The position numbers and the translations under genes are program-made. 27,567 nt of DNA. Source: a virus. The DNA lies in the IMG/VR virus record IMGVR_UViG_3300044961_000427, positions 1 to 27,567 of that record; one strand, given 5' to 3'. The stretch's first letter is position 1, and each line of letters starts with the position of its first letter. This document shows, piece after piece, positions 7,543-16,079 of the stretch. The notes under the pieces are model-generated. The model was not told the DNA's origin and did no database searches. It saw only the letters and a list, made by a program, of their open reading frames with translations.

Positions 7543-7925
7543 GGACGACCAGCATCGAATGGCCCGAGGCGGCTCTCGGCTGCCCGCTCCGCGGTTCCTT
7601 CCGGGCGCTCGTGCAATCGCGCTTCGCCGCGGCATCGCTCAACCCTGGGATCGGCACCTACGGCGCGGATCGCATGGAGGAAGTGCGCGTGCACGAAGTC
7701 GGCTTCGTGTGGTCGCTCGCGCAACTCGCGGACTTCGAGGAATTCCACGATGTGACCCTCTCGCGCGGCATGCGCTGGTTCATGTTCAAGGTTCCCGTCG
7801 CCGGGCTCGTGGTGCCGACCTACTCGCACATCGAAGGCGGCTACCGCGTGACCGATACCGATGGCTGGACCGCCGTGAACTTCACGATCCAATCCTTTCG
7901 CCGCGTGGGGAATCAGACGACATGA
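7539..7925 (+). CDS. Distal tail protein, paralogue 1
   Basis: 128 residues, ATGA overlap with the tape measure. Near the N-terminus it reads AALGCPLRGSF, and in the middle DFEEFHDVTLSRGMRWFMFKV. Both stretches recur in similar form in the next gene, so the two are paralogues. Genes at this place, straight after the tape measure, encode distal tail components linking the tube to the baseplate (lambda gpM or Dit-like). I recognise the position more than the family. Confidence 0.6.
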   Translation: MRTTSIEWPEAALGCPLRGSFRALVQSRFAAASLNPGIGTYGADRMEEVRVHEVGFVWSLAQLADFEEFHDVTLSRGMRWFMFKVPVAGLVVPTYSHIEGGYRVTDTDGWTAVNFTIQSFRRVGNQTT

Positions 7926-8443
7926 GCGGGTCGTTGGGCACATGGCCGGCCGCGCTCGGCTGCCCGCTCCGGGCGGCCTATGCCGGGCAGGCCGATGCGG
8001 CGTTCTCAACCGTCGAAGTCGCGGACGGGCCGCCTCGGCATCGGCTGATCACCGACATGGATCGGCGGCGCTGGACGGTCGAGTTCGCGTGGACCGACAC
8101 GCAAGTGCAGGTCTTCGAGTCGTGGGTGGCCGCTGACCTCGGGATGGGCCTCTCGTGGTTCCGCATGCCGCAACTCACCGGGGCGGGCATGACGGAGCAC
8201 TTCTGCCATCTCGTCGGCGACTACACGATTGAACGCCTTTCGGATTCCGTGACGCATTGGCGTTGCGCCTTCGAGGTCGAGGCGATTGCAACGTGGCCTG
8301 GCACGATCCCGCCCATTGAATTCCTCGCCGACTACGATGCGCGCCGCGCGCCAGATGCGCTGCCGACCGACATTGTGGATGCCATGAGCGCGGCGAGCAC
8401 GCCGCCCGCGGATCGTATCGACGCCCTCGTGCCGGGAGCCTGA
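7922..8443 (+). CDS. Distal tail protein, paralogue 2
   Basis: 173 residues, ATGA overlap with paralogue 1. It shares the ALGCPLR start, the acidic/aromatic helix (QVQVFESWVAADLGMGLSWF) and the following strand with the upstream protein. It then has an extra C-terminal segment of about 40 residues rich in Asp, Ala and Pro. It is likely another distal tail/baseplate ring component. The stop is followed one base later by the next ATG. Confidence 0.6.
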   Translation: MSGSLGTWPAALGCPLRAAYAGQADAAFSTVEVADGPPRHRLITDMDRRRWTVEFAWTDTQVQVFESWVAADLGMGLSWFRMPQLTGAGMTEHFCHLVGDYTIERLSDSVTHWRCAFEVEAIATWPGTIPPIEFLADYDARRAPDALPTDIVDAMSAASTPPADRIDALVPGA

Positions 8444-8444
8444 C

Positions 8445-8963
8445 ATGCCGACCAGCAGCGCAGACGATGACTATGCCCGGTGGCTCGCGACGCCGGCCCC
8501 GACCGGCCAATATGTCGAGACGCTCGAATTCGTCGGCGGGATCATGGGCAGCGGCATCCGCATCTGCAACCGGCGCCGCGTGGCGCTACAGGCCTTCGAC
8601 GAGAGCGGCGTGCCGCGGACCTTCCTCCCGATCCCGTTCACGATCTCGAAGCCGGCCATACGCAACTCGTCCGAAGTGCGCGTGGACGCGCGGATCGACG
8701 CGTTGGATGGCTCGCTGCTCGCGCTCCTCGGCCGCGCGCGCGCCATCGACCTGAACCAGCAGATCACGGTGTCCTTGCGTGCCTATCTCGACCCAACGAT
8801 CCTCGACCGGCCGCTATGGCGCGTGCCCTTCCGCTTCCGGGTCGAAAGCATGAAGGCGTCGCTCGACGTGATCGAGGTCGTCATGGTCGGCGGGCGGCTG
8901 CCGAACAAGCGGGCCGGCATCCACTACGGCATCGACCGGTTCGTCGGGCTCCGGCCCTTCTGA
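8445..8963 (+). CDS. DUF1833-like tail protein
   Basis: 172 residues. The pattern of an N-terminal ETLEFVGG strand, an IPFTISKPAIRN segment, a paired DARIDALDGSLLALLG stretch, and a final VMVGGRLPNKR resembles the DUF1833 family. This family is commonly encoded between the distal tail protein and the NlpC/P60 gene in siphophages; lambda has gpL in this place. Probable baseplate hub or wedge component. One-base TGATG overlap with the hydrolase gene. Confidence 0.65.
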   Translation: MPTSSADDDYARWLATPAPTGQYVETLEFVGGIMGSGIRICNRRRVALQAFDESGVPRTFLPIPFTISKPAIRNSSEVRVDARIDALDGSLLALLGRARAIDLNQQITVSLRAYLDPTILDRPLWRVPFRFRVESMKASLDVIEVVMVGGRLPNKRAGIHYGIDRFVGLRPF

Positions 8964-9337
8964 TGCGCTCGCGGTGGTTCGCCCTCGTCGGCCGGCCCTA
9001 CGGCTTCCCGAGCCGCCCGCCGGAGACGTTCGACTGCTGGACCCTCGTGAAGTATGTGCGAACGGCGGAGGGGCTTCCTTGCCCGCTCCCCTTCGATGAT
9101 CAGGCAGCATGGTGCGTGCCGGGCAATCTCGCCCGCGCCACGGCCGAAGCGCGCGCCATGTGGCGCCCCCGCGCGCCGGGCCACGATCTGGACGTGGTCG
9201 TGCTTGAGCCAGCGCATGTCGGGGTCGCCCTCGGCGGCGGCGTGCTCCATGCGCTCGCGCGCAATTCAGGCGTGGTATGGACTTCTCCCGCTGTCTTGCG
9301 GCGGCATTGGCCAGCAGCCGAATGGTGGACCGTATGA
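8963..9337 (+). CDS. NlpC/P60-family tail peptidase
   Basis: 124 residues from ATG 8963 overlapping the previous stop. FDCWTLVKYV places the catalytic cysteine at residue 25. HVGVALGGGVLHA provides the catalytic histidine at 85 and a second polar residue, His96. This Cys/His arrangement is diagnostic for NlpC/P60 endopeptidases, equivalent to the C-terminal domain of lambda gpK. It should cut peptidoglycan cross-links during DNA injection or help tail-tip assembly. It overlaps the hub gene by 4 nt (ATGA). Confidence 0.85.
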   Translation: MRSRWFALVGRPYGFPSRPPETFDCWTLVKYVRTAEGLPCPLPFDDQAAWCVPGNLARATAEARAMWRPRAPGHDLDVVVLEPAHVGVALGGGVLHALARNSGVVWTSPAVLRRHWPAAEWWTV

Positions 9338-12300
9338 ACGCCCTCACCGCGATCCGCACATGCCGGATCATCGTCACCGATCCCTTCGAGCAGCGGCAGG
9401 ACGTGCACGATGTGGCGCCGGGCGGGACGCTCGCCGATGCACTCATGTCGATTTCGCCGGGTCGGTGGGGCGGCGCGCACATCGAACTCTATGACGGCGC
9501 GGTCACGGCGGCGTCCGAGATTCCGCTCGACGATGCCCGCGCGATCCTTCTGGAACCGGGCCGCGTCTATCACGTCATCGCCGTGCCGGCGGAGGCCTAT
9601 TCGATCTCGGCGGCGGTGATCGCCGCAGTCGGCGTCTCGGCCACATCGGCGGCCGGCGTCGCAATCACCATCGCCGTCTACATCGCCATCATGGCCGTGA
9701 CGATGGCGATCTCCTACTTGGTCACGATGCTCCTGGCGCCGGGCAAGCAGGCGAACAAGGCTCTCTCGCCCGAGGATCAGCCGTCCGCGCTGAACTCGCT
9801 TTCTCCGCCGCGCAACATGTTCCGCCTCGGCGCGCGCGTGCCCGAGATTTACGGGCGCATCCGCTTCTGGCCGGACCTGATCTTCGCGGCCACGGCGCAA
9901 TGGTTCCCGGTGCAATGGACGGCGAACATCGCACCGAGCGTGAACGAGAACACGGTCCCAACATCGCGCCAGGAAGTCTCTGCGGTCTATTGCCTCGGGC
10001 GCGGCCACTTCGAGACGACCGACTTCCGATTCGGCGACAGCCCCGTGTCGAATGCCAACGGGATCGTCACGGTCTATCCGCCTGGCGTCACGCTGCCATC
10101 GTGGCTCACGGCCTCCTATGCCGCGGCCGATCTCTCCCGCTTCGAACTCGGCGGCCTCGGCTCGCCCACGATGTGGTCCCCGTGGTTCACGATCCCGGCC
10201 GACGAGATCGACCGCATCGACGTTCAACTCTCATTCCCGCACGGCCTGATCCATCTCGCGTCGGGCCGCAAGGTCCCGCCCGGCTACAACTCGGAATCGC
10301 TGGCCATCATCATCCTGGAAGGCCAGCGTCTGGATGAAGATGACAACGTGATCCAGACGATCAGCCACACCGAGATTTATCGCGCGCGCACGAGGAACGA
10401 ACTCCGGGTCACGATGACTCGCGCTCTGCCGCGCGGCCGGTGGCGCTTCCGCGTCGCGGAGACGCTCGACTGGACCCCGTATCCGAACGGCAACGTCTAT
10501 ACGAACATCAACAAGACCGTGCTCGAAGGCATGGTTGGGCATCGCTACCTCACGCCCGAAGAACGCACCTTCGCGCACGAGACGTGCATCATCGTGAAGG
10601 CGAGCAACGTCAACAATCCGGCCTTGCAGAATCTCGAAGCGTTCAACCTCATGGCGGCGCGCGTGCTTCCGACCCAGGACGTGCCCGGCGTGATGACGGC
10701 GCCTCGCGCCGACGCGCGCTGGATCACGGCGGCGATCAACACGCTGACCGATCCCTTCATCTGCAACTACGCGATGGACGAAGTGGATTGGCCGTCGCTC
10801 CATGCCGTGCAGGCCTCGCTTGAGTCCTACCCGGACGGCTTCGACGAGGGCGAATTCAACGGCGCGCTCGACCGCCAGATGACCGCCGACGAGCAACTCA
10901 TGCTCGTGGCACGCAAGGCTCGCGCCTATGTCTTCCCCTCGGGCGGCAAGATGACGTTCGTCCGTGACGAGCGGCGCACGGCGATCTCCGCGCTGTTCAA
11001 TCGGCGCAACCGCCTTGCCGGCCGCGGCGAGGTCGGGCTCGGGCTGCAATTCGCGCAGCGCGACGATCCGGATGGCGTGACGATCTCGTTCATCAACGCG
11101 CTCAAAGGCTACCGCCAGGACACTTACACCTATCCCGAGGGCGTGACGCCGATCGCTCCGCTGTCGATTGATCTCGTCGGCGCGGTCTATCCTCACGAGG
11201 TCTGCCGGCGCGCGCGCTTTGAAATGGCGCAGATCAGGTATCGTCGCCGCTCCATGCCGCTCCGCGTCACGGAGGAAGGGCAGTTGCTGATGCCGATGGA
11301 TCGCGTCGGCGTGGTGATGCCGTGGTCTGAGGGAGCCATCGACGGCGAGGTTCTGGAAGTCGATGGCATGGACCTTCGGATGGACCGGCCGATCCCAACG
11401 CTCACGGCCGACGCAAGAATTCGCATTCGGCGTGAGGACGGCCGCGCGACGCAACTTCTCTCGCTCACGAACTCGGTGCGCGGGCCGGAGTGGGTGACGC
11501 TCGCGGGGGTGAGCGGCGACCTCGAATTTCCTGTCTTCGCTCCGTCCGACACGCGGCAGATCGGGACGCTCTACAACATCACCACGTCCGATGCCTTCGA
11601 TCAGCAGACCTTTTGGTTCGTCACCGGCGCACAGATCGATGATTCGGGCGTCACCCTCTCGCTCGCGAACGATGCCGACGAGGTATACCAACTCTCGGAC
11701 GACCTCTTGATCCCGTGCGTCGATCCGCCGGCCTTCGCCTTCTCGCTCCTGAGCGATGGGGGCAACGATGGCTCGGTCTTCGGCGGCAGCCTCACCATGA
11801 CGGTGCCGCAATGCGATCCCGGCGACATTCTGTTCGCCGTCCTCGGCAGCTCCGGGCCCTACTACGACCCTCCCGCGGGATGGACCGTCATCGACCGCGT
11901 GGATGATCCCACGACCACCCTCGGCGGGCGACGCAACATCCTGGCGTGCTACCGCATTGCGACCGAGTCAGAGCCGGCTACCTACACCTTCCCTCGAAGC
12001 GGCGGCTCCCTCTCGGGCGGCCAGATCACGCGCATCGGCTGCAATCGGCACGTTGGCTCGCTCGTCTATGGCGGCAAGGCGACCCATATCGCCCCGACCG
12101 CAACCGGGCGCGTCGTCACGCATCCCGGCATTGCGGTGGACCAGCCGAAGTCGATCATCATCGTCGGAACGGTGATCGGCGCGACGGTCTATGCCGACCC
12201 GTGGCCGCAACTCGCCGCGGCCGATGCGCCGGGCGTGTGGGTCAAGCAGACCCATATGTCGTGGGTTCCGGGGGCGCAGCCGGTTTATGCGGCCACGGTC

Positions 12301-12459
12301 CATTGCCTTACGCCGCCGCCCGACTTCGTGGGGCACACCGGGCAGATCACGATGGAGATTCCGGCGAACTCGAACCCGGCGAACAACAACGTGTTCATGT
12401 TCTCCGTCTTCCGCTTCTACTACGACGCTTCGACCGGCGGGACGCTCACGCCGAAATGA
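9334..12459 (+). CDS. Central tail hub / host-specificity J-like protein
   Basis: 1041 residues from ATG 9334 (ATGA overlap; ATG 9322 is an in-frame alternative). Residues 1-85 resemble the gpI-like N-terminal module. Residues 90-135 form a hydrophobic hairpin before LLAPGKQANKA, as in gpI proteins. A J-like body follows, with GARVPEIYGRIRFWPDL as in tail-hub proteins. From about residue 800 a beta-rich domain appears (DPPAGWTVIDRV; CYRIATESEPATYTF), like adhesin modules on phage hubs. The protein therefore looks like a fusion of gpI and J functions with a C-terminal receptor-binding domain. It forms the tail tip and probably contacts the host receptor. Confidence 0.82.
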   Translation: MNALTAIRTCRIIVTDPFEQRQDVHDVAPGGTLADALMSISPGRWGGAHIELYDGAVTAASEIPLDDARAILLEPGRVYHVIAVPAEAYSISAAVIAAVGVSATSAAGVAITIAVYIAIMAVTMAISYLVTMLLAPGKQANKALSPEDQPSALNSLSPPRNMFRLGARVPEIYGRIRFWPDLIFAATAQWFPVQWTANIAPSVNENTVPTSRQEVSAVYCLGRGHFETTDFRFGDSPVSNANGIVTVYPPGVTLPSWLTASYAAADLSRFELGGLGSPTMWSPWFTIPADEIDRIDVQLSFPHGLIHLASGRKVPPGYNSESLAIIILEGQRLDEDDNVIQTISHTEIYRARTRNELRVTMTRALPRGRWRFRVAETLDWTPYPNGNVYTNINKTVLEGMVGHRYLTPEERTFAHETCIIVKASNVNNPALQNLEAFNLMAARVLPTQDVPGVMTAPRADARWITAAINTLTDPFICNYAMDEVDWPSLHAVQASLESYPDGFDEGEFNGALDRQMTADEQLMLVARKARAYVFPSGGKMTFVRDERRTAISALFNRRNRLAGRGEVGLGLQFAQRDDPDGVTISFINALKGYRQDTYTYPEGVTPIAPLSIDLVGAVYPHEVCRRARFEMAQIRYRRRSMPLRVTEEGQLLMPMDRVGVVMPWSEGAIDGEVLEVDGMDLRMDRPIPTLTADARIRIRREDGRATQLLSLTNSVRGPEWVTLAGVSGDLEFPVFAPSDTRQIGTLYNITTSDAFDQQTFWFVTGAQIDDSGVTLSLANDADEVYQLSDDLLIPCVDPPAFAFSLLSDGGNDGSVFGGSLTMTVPQCDPGDILFAVLGSSGPYYDPPAGWTVIDRVDDPTTTLGGRRNILACYRIATESEPATYTFPRSGGSLSGGQITRIGCNRHVGSLVYGGKATHIAPTATGRVVTHPGIAVDQPKSIIIVGTVIGATVYADPWPQLAAADAPGVWVKQTHMSWVPGAQPVYAATVHCLTPPPDFVGHTGQITMEIPANSNPANNNVFMFSVFRFYYDASTGGTLTPK

Positions 12460-12477
12460 CCCACGGAGGCTAGAGCC

Positions 12478-13638
12478 ATGGCGACCGAATTCAGGAGGAT
12501 GCAGCAGCGGCGCGGCACCGCGGCCGAATGGGCGGCGAACAACATCGTGCTGCTGGCCGGCGAGATCGCCTTGCAGACCGGCCCCGGCGCGGGCGAGGCG
12601 CGCGCCAAGATCGGCGACGGCGTGACCCCGTTCGGATCGCTCCCGTGGGTCTTTGAGGTAGATCAAACGGCGCGCAATGGCGTCGCTTCCCTCACGCTCT
12701 CAGTCACGAGCCTCGACACGCGCGTCGATGCGCTCGAAGCCGCGACCGGCTCCGGCGGCGCGCTCGACGATCTCACGGCCGCTGTTGCGCAGAACACGGC
12801 TGATATTCTGGCCCGGCAGATGATCCTCCCGGTCGGCACCAACCCAGGCGACCTGCTCTTCTGGTCCGGCACGGACTATGCCGCCACCGCCTTCGCTCCG
12901 GCTATGGAGCATGGCAGCATGTTTTTCTGGAACGCGACCGCGGGCGAATATGCGCGCGTGCCGAACGGCGCGGTCGGGCAAGCCCTCATTCTTCGGCCCG
13001 GCGGCGTGCCCGGATGGGGCAACCCGTCCAGCATCACGGTCACGCTCGAAAACACGTCGATTCCGCTCGCCGGCGGCGCGAGCGTCGAGGCGGCCTTCAA
13101 TGCCGCAGCCCCGACCATCGCGGCCAATGCGATCACGACGGTGACGTGGGAGGGGCAGGCCTTCCACTATGTCGGCGCTCCCGGCACGGCCATCACCACG
13201 GCGACCGCCGCGGACTTCGCGTTGATCGGCTACACGACCTCCGGCATCGCCGACGCCCCATCGGACGGCAAGACCTACGGCCGGAAGGATGCGGCGTGGA
13301 GCGAAGTGAAGCCGACGAACACCGCCGAGCCAGTCAGCGTCCCCGGCACGACCATGACCCTCGCTCTGGCCGATGCCGGCCGATACCTCGCATTCACCGA
13401 CCCCGCGGGCTGCGCGATCACGTTTCCGACCGACGCTGCCGTGCCCATCCCCATCGGGACGATCATCCGGTTTGAGCAGGCCGGCGGCGGCTCAGCCCCG
13501 CTCACCTTCGTGGGCGATACCGGCGTCACCATCCGCAAGCGGTCCACCAAGACGGCCGCGACTGCGGAGGATGGCGCCGTGGTCCACGCCATCAAGACGG
13601 GCGAGAACGAATGGACGATTTGGGGCGATCTCGCATGA
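12478..13638 (+). CDS. Tail fibre with Mtd-type N-terminal domain
   Basis: 386 residues, with GGAGG nine bases before ATG 12478. Residues 5-60 match the major tropism determinant N-terminal pattern: RRMQQRRGTAAEW, then AGEIALQTG, then AKIGDGVTPFGSLPW. Next is a short coiled-coil-like heptad stretch (65-115), a Gly/Ala repeat shaft, and a compact C-terminal beta domain ending NEWTIWGDLA. Likely a trimeric receptor-binding fibre attached to the hub encoded upstream. No reverse transcriptase or template repeat is seen nearby, so there is no evidence of Mtd-style diversification. It is convergent with the minus-strand operon: only three bases separate the two stops. Confidence 0.8.
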   Translation: MATEFRRMQQRRGTAAEWAANNIVLLAGEIALQTGPGAGEARAKIGDGVTPFGSLPWVFEVDQTARNGVASLTLSVTSLDTRVDALEAATGSGGALDDLTAAVAQNTADILARQMILPVGTNPGDLLFWSGTDYAATAFAPAMEHGSMFFWNATAGEYARVPNGAVGQALILRPGGVPGWGNPSSITVTLENTSIPLAGGASVEAAFNAAAPTIAANAITTVTWEGQAFHYVGAPGTAITTATAADFALIGYTTSGIADAPSDGKTYGRKDAAWSEVKPTNTAEPVSVPGTTMTLALADAGRYLAFTDPAGCAITFPTDAAVPIPIGTIIRFEQAGGGSAPLTFVGDTGVTIRKRSTKTAATAEDGAVVHAIKTGENEWTIWGDLA

Positions 13639-13641
13639 TCG

Positions 13642-13842
13642 TCAGAGAAGAGCGGCGGCGAGCCCTCTGAGCGCCATCGCGCGCTTCACGAGTGGCTCAC
13701 GCGACGGATGGCCGCGGCGAAGCGTCGCGACGTGCTGCTCTATCAGGAGGGCGCGGTCAATCAGCGCCTCTCCCACGGTGCGGCCGAGCCCGGCGGGGAT
13801 CGTGATCGTGATGGGCTCGGGCTTCGACATGGGCCTGATCAT
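13642..13842 (-). CDS. Small conserved-looking helical protein (66 aa)
   Basis: Last gene of the minus-strand operon. The start at 13842 overlaps the upstream stop as ATGA and has a GAGGAAG site. The product has a short beta-like start (PEPITITIPAG), then GRTVGEALIDRALLIEQHVATL and two basic helices. No family recognised. A longer upstream extension in the same frame is Arg/Pro-rich shadow sequence and was discarded. Confidence 0.45.
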   Translation of the reverse strand: MIRPMSKPEPITITIPAGLGRTVGEALIDRALLIEQHVATLRRGHPSREPLVKRAMALRGLAAALL

Positions 13843-14159
13843 CGGGCGGCTTCCTCTTCCTCGCCCTCCTGGGCGGCTACGCGATCCCGGAGCGCGCGCG
13901 GGAGAACGTGCGCCCCGAGATCGAAGGTGAGCGAGATCGACAAGCGGCCGGCGTGGCGCACGATCACCGCCCGCTCGGGGCTCACGAGATCGCCGAAATC
14001 GCGCCACCCGACGAGCGGGCCGCACCATGCCCGTAGGCCGGCGCCGAAGCCCTCTTCCCAACGGGGCGGCCCATGGATCGTGCTGACCGGCCGGGCTTCG
14101 TCGGCAGGATCGAGCCAGAACAGGTCGATCTGCCGTGCATCTGGCTCGACTTCGCTCAT
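13839..14159 (-). CDS. Hypothetical protein (106 aa)
   Basis: Overlaps both neighbours as ATGA (start 14159, stop 13839-13841). It has an acidic N-terminus, a central PPRWEEGFGAGLRAWCG segment with several tryptophans, a beta stretch (RLSISLTFDLG), and an acidic tail of five glutamates. I do not recognise it. Its start is preceded by CGAGAACC, one mismatch from the GGAGAACC motif seen before many genes here, inside the end of the upstream gene. Confidence 0.55.
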   Translation of the reverse strand: MSEVEPDARQIDLFWLDPADEARPVSTIHGPPRWEEGFGAGLRAWCGPLVGWRDFGDLVSPERAVIVRHAGRLSISLTFDLGAHVLPRALRDRVAAQEGEEEEAAR

Positions 14160-14470
14160 GTGTGGTTCTCGTCAGAGCCGTTGAACATCGCGGCGAGGCG
14201 CGCCTGCATGGCGCGGCCCTTGTCGGAGAGGCGGTAGGAGGCGGAGGCGCCGCCGATGCGCTCGACGAGCCCGAGGCTTCGCATGCGAGCCATGGTGTTC
14301 GACGTCTCGGGCGGCGCGCAGCCGAAGGCTTCCGTGAGCGCCGCGTTCGGGACGGGCTCCGGGTCGGCGGCTTCGATCATCGCGAGGGCGAGCGTGATGC
14401 GGCTGGAATACCGCATCACGTCCTCGCTCCGCAGCCGGTGAAGAAGCCGGAAGGGACGCGCGGGCATCAT
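14156..14470 (-). CDS. Winged-helix DNA-binding protein
   Basis: 104 residues from ATG 14470 (ATG 14467 also possible), one base after the RecT stop. The central helices ALAMIEAADPEPVPNAALTE and PPETSNTMARMRSLGLVERI are followed by a wing (GASASYRLSDKGR). This is a MarR/ArsR-like winged-helix layout. It may be a regulator of this operon, or a DNA-binding helper of RecT. Only the fold class is supported. ATGA overlap with the next gene. Confidence 0.6.
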   Translation of the reverse strand: MMPARPFRLLHRLRSEDVMRYSSRITLALAMIEAADPEPVPNAALTEAFGCAPPETSNTMARMRSLGLVERIGGASASYRLSDKGRAMQARLAAMFNGSDENHT

Positions 14471-14471
14471 G

Positions 14472-16079
14472 TCAGCCTCGCGGGTTCAGCCGCGCGGCGA
14501 ACGCGGCTTCGACCTTGGCGCCGAGGTCCGGGCGCTCGGCCTTGATGCGCTGGACTCGCGCTCGGATGGACCCGTTGTTCACGTAGTTGGTCCGCAAGTC
14601 CTCAAGCGTGGCCTTGGCGGCATCTTCGAGCAGATCGGCGACCCACTTCTCGTCCGGGTCCATCGGCTGCGGAGCCGAAGGTTCCGGGCCGGGCTGCGCG
14701 GCGCCCGCTGGCTCGTCTGGCTCTGCTGCTTCGGCGAGAATCTCCGCAGCTGCGGCATTCTCGTAGGCTTCGGCGAGCCCATCCGCATTGAAGTCCGCGA
14801 GCGCCTCCCGCTTGGCCGGATCATCCGCGGCCTGCCACAGAGCGACGTAGCCCTGCGCGAACTCGACGGGGCCGGCGCACGGATTGCCCTCGGCAGGATC
14901 GCCATACGCATCGACGAGCGCATGTGGAAAGACCGGCGGCGGGGGCTCCGGCGCGCGGGAGGGCTTGCGGGAGCGCGGGGCCGCTTCGCGCGCGCGCTCC
15001 TGGGCCGGCGGGGGAGGCGGGGGCGGAGGCTCCGGAGCCGCAGAAGGCGGATCGAAGACGGCGCCGGGGAACGCCTGCCGCTGGCGCCCTTCGTCCGGAG
15101 CCGGGCCGGCGGCATAGCCATCGTCATCGTCATCCGGCGCCGAAGCGGCGGTTACCGCGGCGGCCACATAGTCGCCATCGGAGGCGTCGATCACGGTGCC
15201 CCATTCGATGTCGCGGCGCCGCTCTTGCGCCTCGTCGATCTCGATCACCGACGCCAACTCGACGGAGCGCGGCAGCCACTTCGAGCCGGCGCGGAACGCG
15301 GTCTTGCGGGCCATCGCGATCTCATGCTTGACCCACGGCGCTTCCGTCCACGCGGCGGGCAGCCGGCGTCCCTGGCTTTCCGCCTCCTCTTTCATCGAGA
15401 GGGCGAGGCGGTAGGCTTGCGAATTGTCGCGGATCGCAAGCACGTCCTCATAGGGCATAACCTCGAACGCAAACCCGTCCTTCAGCTTCGCCATCATGTA
15501 GGCATGCGTGGGACGAGCGCCGCGCGCCGCGGCGGCGCCCTTCGGGCGGTGCCGAAGATGCGCGTCGGTGCCGTATTCGAACGAGAAGTCGTCCCCGGCG
15601 AACACGACATTGGCCGAGATCGAAGTGACGAGCGGCGAGCGATAGGAGAGGTCGAGCAAGCCGGGATACCCGAAGATCAACTGCACTTCGACGCCGGCTT
15701 CCTCCCGCCTCCGCGTCTGCGGGTTCCACTTGGTCCGTTTGAACGGGATCAGGTGGACGTGTTGCAGCGGCGTGTTCGGCTCAAGCCCGACCTGCGAGCA
15801 GGTCAAGAACGCGCCGATCAGGCTGCGAATGTCGGCCTTGGCGAGCAGCGGCGCGCGCTGGATTGCGCCGGCCATCATGCGGAGCATGCGGTCAGGAGTC
15901 ATGTGGCGCGGGAGCGATTCGGCGACGCGCGTGCGGAACTCCGCGTTCTTGAACAGCTGGTCGAGCGTCGCGACCTGCTTCAACGGCAGATGCGAGAGGC
16001 GCGCCGCGTGCGGCGCGGCGAGGTTCGTCCGCGGCGGCGGATGCTCGCCCGGCCGCGGGTGTTGCGGTGTCGTGTTCAT
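14472..16079 (-). CDS. recT: RecT-family single-strand annealing protein, long form
   Basis: 535 residues. Residues 35-285 carry the RecT pattern: TPDRMLRMMAGAIQR, then LLAKADIRSLIGAFLTCSQVGL, HVHLIPFKRT, VQLIFGYPGLLDLSYRS and WVKHEIAMARKTAFR. RecT anneals single-stranded DNA in phage recombination. The usual RecT is about 270 residues. Here an acidic/Pro-rich linker (305-385, including eight prolines in a row) and a C-terminal helical domain (475-535) are added. ATG 16079 overlaps the upstream stop as ATGA. No RecE/YqaJ-type exonuclease is visible among the neighbours. Confidence 0.88.
   Translation of the reverse strand: MNTTPQHPRPGEHPPPRTNLAAPHAARLSHLPLKQVATLDQLFKNAEFRTRVAESLPRHMTPDRMLRMMAGAIQRAPLLAKADIRSLIGAFLTCSQVGLEPNTPLQHVHLIPFKRTKWNPQTRRREEAGVEVQLIFGYPGLLDLSYRSPLVTSISANVVFAGDDFSFEYGTDAHLRHRPKGAAAARGARPTHAYMMAKLKDGFAFEVMPYEDVLAIRDNSQAYRLALSMKEEAESQGRRLPAAWTEAPWVKHEIAMARKTAFRAGSKWLPRSVELASVIEIDEAQERRRDIEWGTVIDASDGDYVAAAVTAASAPDDDDDGYAAGPAPDEGRQRQAFPGAVFDPPSAAPEPPPPPPPPAQERAREAAPRSRKPSRAPEPPPPVFPHALVDAYGDPAEGNPCAGPVEFAQGYVALWQAADDPAKREALADFNADGLAEAYENAAAAEILAEAAEPDEPAGAAQPGPEPSAPQPMDPDEKWVADLLEDAAKATLEDLRTNYVNNGSIRARVQRIKAERPDLGAKVEAAFAARLNPRG

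Noticed and set aside
5590-7635. 681-codon open frame on the minus strand opposite the tape measure gene
   Set aside because: Arg/His-rich composition without domain pattern; mirror frame of a GC-rich coding gene.
10231-11811. 526-codon open frame on the minus strand opposite the tail hub gene
   Set aside because: Same low-complexity shadow composition; it covers a well supported J-like gene.
12478-13638. Diversity-generating retroelement target, because the fibre has an Mtd-type N-terminus
   Set aside because: No reverse transcriptase, no template/variable repeat pair; this N-terminal domain is common on ordinary fibres.
13635-13670. 11-codon frame overlapping the tail fibre stop
   Set aside because: Too short, runs into the convergent gene, no separate ribosome-binding signal.
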